Shown here piece after piece: positions 58,756 through 64,000 of a stretch of DNA of 64,000 nt (positions are counted from its first letter, which is position 1; the number at the start of each line of letters is the position of its first letter). The stretch is from Wolfiporia cocos (lineage: Eukaryota; Basidiomycota; Agaricomycetes; Polyporales; Phaeolaceae). The notes beneath the pieces were generated by a model. It worked only from the letters and a program-made list of their open reading frames with translations. It ran no database searches and was not told the origin of the DNA. Made by a program: the position numbers and the translations under genes. Where the stretch lies: positions 4,526,001 through 4,590,000 of the forward strand of contig JACCLO010000003.1 of the NCBI GenBank assembly GCA_029448655.1. Direction: 5' to 3'.

Positions 58756-59448
58756 TCTAGGGTTCAACTATGTCGGCGTCACAGACAGCGTGCTTACCTT
58801 TAATGGCGTGCAAACTATACCGCACAAAAAGGGTTTATCAGCAAATCCGGAAATAAGAGCAAGGAAATGTGGTCCTACCTGTCATGATGGGATTCAGATG
58901 TGCAAAGCAAACTATCGCGGTGGTTATATATATCCTCCTCCTGCCCGAGAATTCCTTATCATCATGAGTTTTGGAATGGCTAGTAAATCATTTACAATAT
59001 ACGAATTGGCTGCAAGCAATTGTTGTGATGCTATGTTCTCACATGGATGCCTCACCGAGCGGAGAAAGCGACAGGTTCATAAGGGTAGGTGATGGTCGCT
59101 TACGACACGGGGCAGGCACAGTTAGTATCGAACGGGATATGGATGCTGGCCAACACTTTTCCCGCTTGTGATGTTGAAAAGTTGCATCCATGTTTGCGGT
59201 CAAAGATGAGGTAAGCACACCGCTGCGAATACAGAGGCAGGATACTTTTATCTGTGCCGCGATCTACGACACTCTAGCTAACGCGGCGGGTAAACAGAGA
59301 ACATACGTACGGAAAAGCTACAGTAAATGTAAACATATCGCGACTACAAGGTTGATCCGACAACAATCGTGCAATGGAAGGGGAGTAAACGGAACCATGG
59401 AAACCCAAGATTGCGAAATGCACTTCGTGACTTCTTCTCTATCACGCA
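58756..59448. other. Intergenic stretch without recognisable genes
   Basis: About 0.7 kb with only short open frames (58790-59092, 59190-59474). No repeat or gene signal. Confidence 0.5.
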
Positions 59449-62400
59449 CTATGTGCCACGCAGGTACGGCGTGAGGCCAGCCGCCTCCACCTTCTCCGGG
59501 AGTTCGCGGTGCAAGATGTTGATCAGGCCAAGAAGCTCGCGGCGGAGCTCCTCGTCAAGCTGCTCTGGGTTGCTCGGGTCGAGCACGTACGCGAACACAG
59601 CGACAATGCGGTCCATGTACGGCGTCAGCACCGCCGGCTGCGTGTGGAACAGGTGGAAGATCGCACGGAACACCGGCCGGTTCTCCAAGAGGTCCGTCTT
59701 AAGCGGGAGCGCCTCGAAGAATACCGGCAACACCTGGTCGAGCGGCACCGCTGCCGTGTTCTTGGTGATGATGCGCGCAACGGCACCGACGGCGTTATCC
59801 CGCGCGTTAAAGGCCGCAGAGGGCGCGTCCGCCGCAATGCCGAAGAGCGGGCGCAACGAGGAAAGCACGTTGAGGTATTGTCCGGACAGGTCGATCTCGG
59901 AGTGCTCGATCAGCAGACCGGTTGCAAATGCTGCGTTGCACTGGACTTCCGGATCTTCATCTCCGAGAGCCCGGAACAGCAATGCGAGAATCGGCTCGGT
60001 CATGGGAGTGACAGCGTTCTTGATGCCCGCAATGATCTCGGAGAGGACTCCAATGGCCTGCGAGCGATCGCTGACAGATCGGTTCTTTTTCTGTGTGCGC
60101 GGGTGTTTGATCAGTGGACTGTCGCACGTTGATAGCGGGAAAAACTCACGTAGTACTTGGCAATGAGCGGGTAGAAAGTGCCGAATGCTTGCGCGAAGTC
60201 GGCACCGAGCACATTCGCGAGCGCAGCGACGAGGTCACCCGCAGACGAAATGAGCATCGAGTCGTACTCTGCCTGATCCTCAGGCGCCTCCTCGTCCTCC
60301 TCCTGGTCAGGATCTTGCTGACACATCGCCTTCTGGTCCAGGATCATTTTCGCTATGCTGCCGATCTGCTCGAGGCCTGCTGCTGTGTGAGAACAGCACG
60401 CGCACGGATCGTACAACGCTACTTACGGCCTTCCAAGAACGCCGGCCCAAGCTTGTTGATGGTCTCCGCCAGGCCAACGCACAGAGCAGAGACTACCTTC
60501 CTACAGAACGAAACATATCAGCACGCGCAAATGAGTATTCGCGACAACACCCACTTGTTGTCCTCTGACTCAAACATATCAAACAGAGCAGGCCAGATGT
60601 GGTTGACGAGCGAGTTCACCTGAGGGTTCAGCGGCGAGTTCTGCATCCACCAAGCAAGCGATGTCAGAACAGTGCAGCGTCAACAAACTACAATATAGGC
60701 ACTCACGCCAGGCCCACCCGCGTGCCACTCTGCGGGGTTGCTGAGCTCGTAGAACGTGCGGATGATCTCGAGCAGCGCGTCCGCCGCGGACTTGCGGATG
60801 CCGTCGTAGTAGTGCGGGAGGAGGTTCATCAGCTCGAGCGTGCACTCCTCGACGTACGGCAGGAAGTGGCCGCGCGTCGAGGTGAAGATCGTCCCGATCG
60901 TGTCCGCCGCGATCTCCTTCTCCACGCAGATCGTGCTGTTTACGTCGAGCACCTTATCCAGGTCAATCTCCTCCCCGTCGATCTCGTCCGTGATCGTGAT
61001 CGCGTTCGCGGGCGATGTCCCCGACGCGAAGTTCACCGCCGCCTCCGAGCTCGACACTGTCGCGACTGGTCACGCCCCGCGCACGCTCAGAAAATAGGCA
61101 CACTCACGGTTAGCAGCCTCCTCCTCGCCATGCTCGGCCTGGCGGCAGCTCGCCAAGAGCGCCGGTACGACGTTGGGGAGGTACGGCGCGAACTCGTCGC
61201 CGAACACGCGCGAGCCGACGTTGAAGAACAGGAAGCTGCACTCGCGCAGGCGCGCAGAGCCCATCTCGATGCCCTCGAACGCCTGCTTCATCATGTCCGC
61301 AAAGTACGGGCGGAACACGTCCTTGCCGACCGCCTCCGCGAACGTGCCGACCGCGTCCATGGTTATCCCGCGCAGCTCCTGCTCCTCGCCCTCCCCGCGC
61401 AGCACGAGGAAGTGCTTGAAACGCTCCATCGTCGGCTGGAAGTACGGAAGGAAGCGCTCGCGCGACGCGTGCGCCGCGGACCCGATCGCGCCAATGACGA
61501 CTGACTTAACCGACATTGGCGCGCTCTCGAGCAGCACCGCGAGCCGCTCCATGATCAGCGGCAGGTACTGGTCGATCGAGTCCTGCATGATCTCCAGGAT
61601 AGCGTCCAGTGCCGTGCACGCCGACCGCTGCGTCACCGGGTCGTCCACGAGTTGCATGATCGTCTGTGGCAATATTGTTAAGCACGATCAAAATAAATGC
61701 GGTATACAGTTGCACTTACAGGAACAAGCACGGCGTGCTTGGCGGCACACTCGTCTTCAAGCCACTCGCACAAGCAGCTGACCGCGACGCAGCTCGCCTT
61801 GCGCACGGTCGCGTCGGGGTCGCGCAGGCCGGCCTCGATCGCGGGCCAGATCTGGCTCATGAGCGGCGTCATGTATTCGCTGCAGCCCTCAACGCACACG
61901 CCGAGCGCGAGAACCGCACCGCGGCGGTTGTTCGGGTCGGGCGACGAGAAGTATTGCTGAATGAGCTGGCGGAGCGCCGGGAAGACCTGTGTGGGCGGCA
62001 GGCTCGTCGCAAGGCAGTCAATGATGCGGAGCGCGGACTGCAAGGAGGCAATTAGCATCGTCCGCGAGGATGGACATCGTACGCACGCGGGACGGCGCGT
62101 CTTCGTCCATGTCCTCCGGCTCAGCCTCGGTCGCGATGGGCATCAAGCCCTCGAGAATCGCAGGAGCGAGCCCATGAGCCTGTACCTTCGACTTTTTGCT
62201 GTTACATCGGAGATTAGCAGTGTCACATTTGGAAGGCGAATTCATGAACGCACTATTGAATGGTCCAGCTCAATGCATTAAGAGAGAGCACGCGCAGTTC
62301 ACCGTCAAACTCGCGGTTGGCACCACAGCTCAAGAGGAACTGGACAAGCTCGGGGATGTGCTGGCCGAGGACAGGGATTTCCTGTACGTTGCTAGCATTA

Positions 62401-63486
62401 GCGCGCGCTTCCTAGCGGTCCGCAAAATGCTTACGAGAATGAGTAGTGTCTCGAGCACATCGAAGAGTTGACGCGCGCCCTGCTCGTTACCGGCCTGGAC
62501 ACACTGTCCGATGGTCGCAATCATGCCTGGAAGCAAGTTCTGGAACGCTTTCTGCATTCCGGATCAGTACAGTGAACAGCCGCGAGCGTCATGCAACGCA
62601 CGATATAATGCTTGTCGGCGATATCGATATACTGCGCAATCACACCGAGAGCCCTTGACACTTCCAGTTAGGATACACATGGCCAGCATAGCAAAGGCAC
62701 TATTTACCTGACAGTAGTGACTCGTACTTCGGCGCTCTCGGGATCCTCGAGGAGGCGCTGGAAGAGCTGGAAGAGCTGTGGGATATACGATTCGAATCCT
62801 TCTACGATATTTTCAAGGACAGTGTACAGAATGTAGATTCCAACTTCACGGTGGGCAACAGTCGCAGAGGCACATGTCTGCTGGAGGAACGGCAGGAGTT
62901 CAGGCCATTGCTGATGCGGGATCTCAATAGACGCGACGGCAGCGATCACGCGCGCAGCTGAGTGGCGGACAAGGTTACTGGTGGAAGCGGTGAGTAGAAG
63001 GAAGCGAGCAGGGCGTTCTTACGCACTTGGGCTCAGACAAGACAAGCTCGGGGAGCTTGTCCTTGATCTGTTTCCGCTCGATCTCGGGAGTTGCAATCCA
63101 AAGCTCTCCACTAGTCTGGCTGACACGCTTGCGCAGCTCTACCGCGGCGAGTTGGCGGACCTGGGCGGATGCGGTCAGGGCGGAGTTGTTCGTGCGCATT
63201 TCAGGCCACACGCACTGCTACATCGGGGGAGCTCGCGATGATACTCGCAAGAGCGGGAATGCACGCTGGATTTTTGTAGAACTCGCGGTTGAGTTGCGCG
63301 GTCGCCTGAGATGAAAATGAATGAGCAGATGCAGTTCAGATCAGCCAGTGATAGCTTACAGCCTTGAGCTGAACGGTGTCGTTGGAGGTGGACTGAACAA
63401 GGAGCGCATGGAGACCTGAGACAAAGTTGGGCTGAAGAGCGAGTCAGAGGAGCAGACAGCAGGAGGAGGAGGGGACGCACATCCAT
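59449..63486 (-). CDS. KAP123: Karyopherin beta, Kap123/importin-4 type (many exons, roughly 1080 aa)
   Basis: The start is a 6-nt micro-exon (ATGGAT, 63486-63481), then a 49-nt intron and PNFVSGLHALLVQSTSNDTV at 63431. Next are TAQLNREFYKNPACIPALAS, VRQLAAVELRKRVSQTSGEL (importin-N region), LVRHSAARVIAAVASIEIPH, PQLFQLFQRLLEDPESAEVR, RIIDCLATSLPPTQVFPALR, VRKASCVAVSCLCEWLEDEC, MSVKSVVIGAIGSAAHASRE, an acidic loop (ITDEIDGEEIDLDKVLDVNS) and the C-terminal HEAT repeats ending EAAGLTPYLRGT. HEAT helices fill the whole length. Kap123 imports ribosomal proteins and histones into the nucleus; that role is by homology. Exon joints in 62.0-63.0 kb were only partly resolved. No lesions were seen. Confidence 0.88.
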
Positions 63487-64000
63487 GGCTAGCGACCGCG
63501 GCGAGTCGAAGGGTTGAGGGAGTTTCTGCGACAATCCGACGCCGTGCAATGCACCGGCGCTTCTCAAATTTTTGGTCGATCGATCATCGGCGCCTATCAA
63601 GACACGCGTGCTGAGGACTATCACTTATGCTCTCGCCAATATCATCTCGACGGCGAAACCGCTTGTGTGTCACTCCATACTGAACATGCACGGGACATGG
63701 AAGACATGGATCAATACTGCGAGGACGTTCATGGCCAAAATTACAATCGCATGATTAGCGGTACAGATATTGTGCCACCTACGGGCATTTTTTTTTTACT
63801 TCGTCATGTAGTAGACTGCGATCAAAAGTAGAGCTCTCCTATTGGCAGCGGTCTGCTCCCCGGAGTTCGTTGATAATCAACTTCTCGTGATTTTGCATTG
63901 TTCGGGGATGGCACTTCTGGAGATGTCTCCAAGTAAATGAGGCTCATCGACTGGTTGGTGCGTACGCCTTGACCCGCTTTCCCCGTCACAATCTACTTAT
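63487..64000. other. Window edge, upstream of the karyopherin gene
   Basis: About 0.5 kb that should hold the karyopherin promoter. The plus-strand frame at 63514-63831 has no family signal. A run of ten T lies near 63789-63798. Confidence 0.4.

Noticed and set aside
60599..61504. 301-codon plus-strand frame rich in Arg and Val
   Set aside because: Antisense shadow of the karyopherin gene; GC-rich codon bias explains the open frame.

Overview
The window is nuclear DNA of a filamentous basidiomycete, probably an agaricomycete and perhaps Polyporales-like; the species assignment is inference. The reasons are many short GT-AG introns of about 45-75 nt, a few GC-AG introns, gene families typical of agaricomycetes (DUF6533 membrane protein, multi-intron cytochrome P450, BTB and HNH families, single-pass glycoprotein with a serine-rich tail), and conserved fungal housekeeping genes. 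Exon structures were rebuilt by hand from reading frame, splice signals and family knowledge, and in most genes all exon phases close. No rRNA, tRNA, CRISPR array or prokaryotic feature was seen.

Layout: 1-3.5 kb is gene-poor and repeat-bearing, with a 285-bp tandem duplication and a CAAGGT cluster. 3.5-4.8 kb holds an HNH nuclease-like gene. 6.1-7.8 kb holds a DUF6533 gene with an in-frame stop. 7.9-15.2 kb is a dense conserved block: ZNHIT2 (-), DBP9 helicase (+) and a DMPK/ROCK-like AGC kinase (-). 17.2-23.1 kb has a cytochrome P450 and an MFS exporter, both on the minus strand. 25.1-34.1 kb holds an AP180/CALM endocytic adaptor (-), a GH47 alpha-mannosidase (+) and glycerol kinase (+). 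35.1-39.2 kb is a decay zone: a NYN-domain gene split by a 581-bp MITE, and a type-B carboxylesterase with several frame breaks. 40.7-48.6 kb holds BUD6/AIP3 (-), AXL2-like (+) and dynein light chain (-). 50.7-53.3 kb holds a BTB pseudogene and a long inverted repeat. 53.4-57.6 kb holds a membrane glycoprotein (+) and a WS/DGAT acyltransferase (-). 59.4-63.5 kb is a Kap123/importin-4-type karyopherin (-).

How the genes relate: two divergent pairs share short intergenic promoters and related biology. ZNHIT2/DBP9 concerns RNP assembly and ribosome biogenesis. BUD6/AXL2 concerns cortical polarity, and the nearby dynein light chain and AP180 also serve the cell cortex and trafficking. P450 plus MFS may form a small detoxification or metabolite-export pair. 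I do not see a clear new multi-gene system. The most striking non-standard signals are the MITE insertion in the NYN gene with a TA target duplication, the 85-bp-arm inverted repeat at 52.5 kb, an in-frame octapeptide minisatellite at the start of the BTB gene, and a possible mitochondrial start of glycerol kinase.
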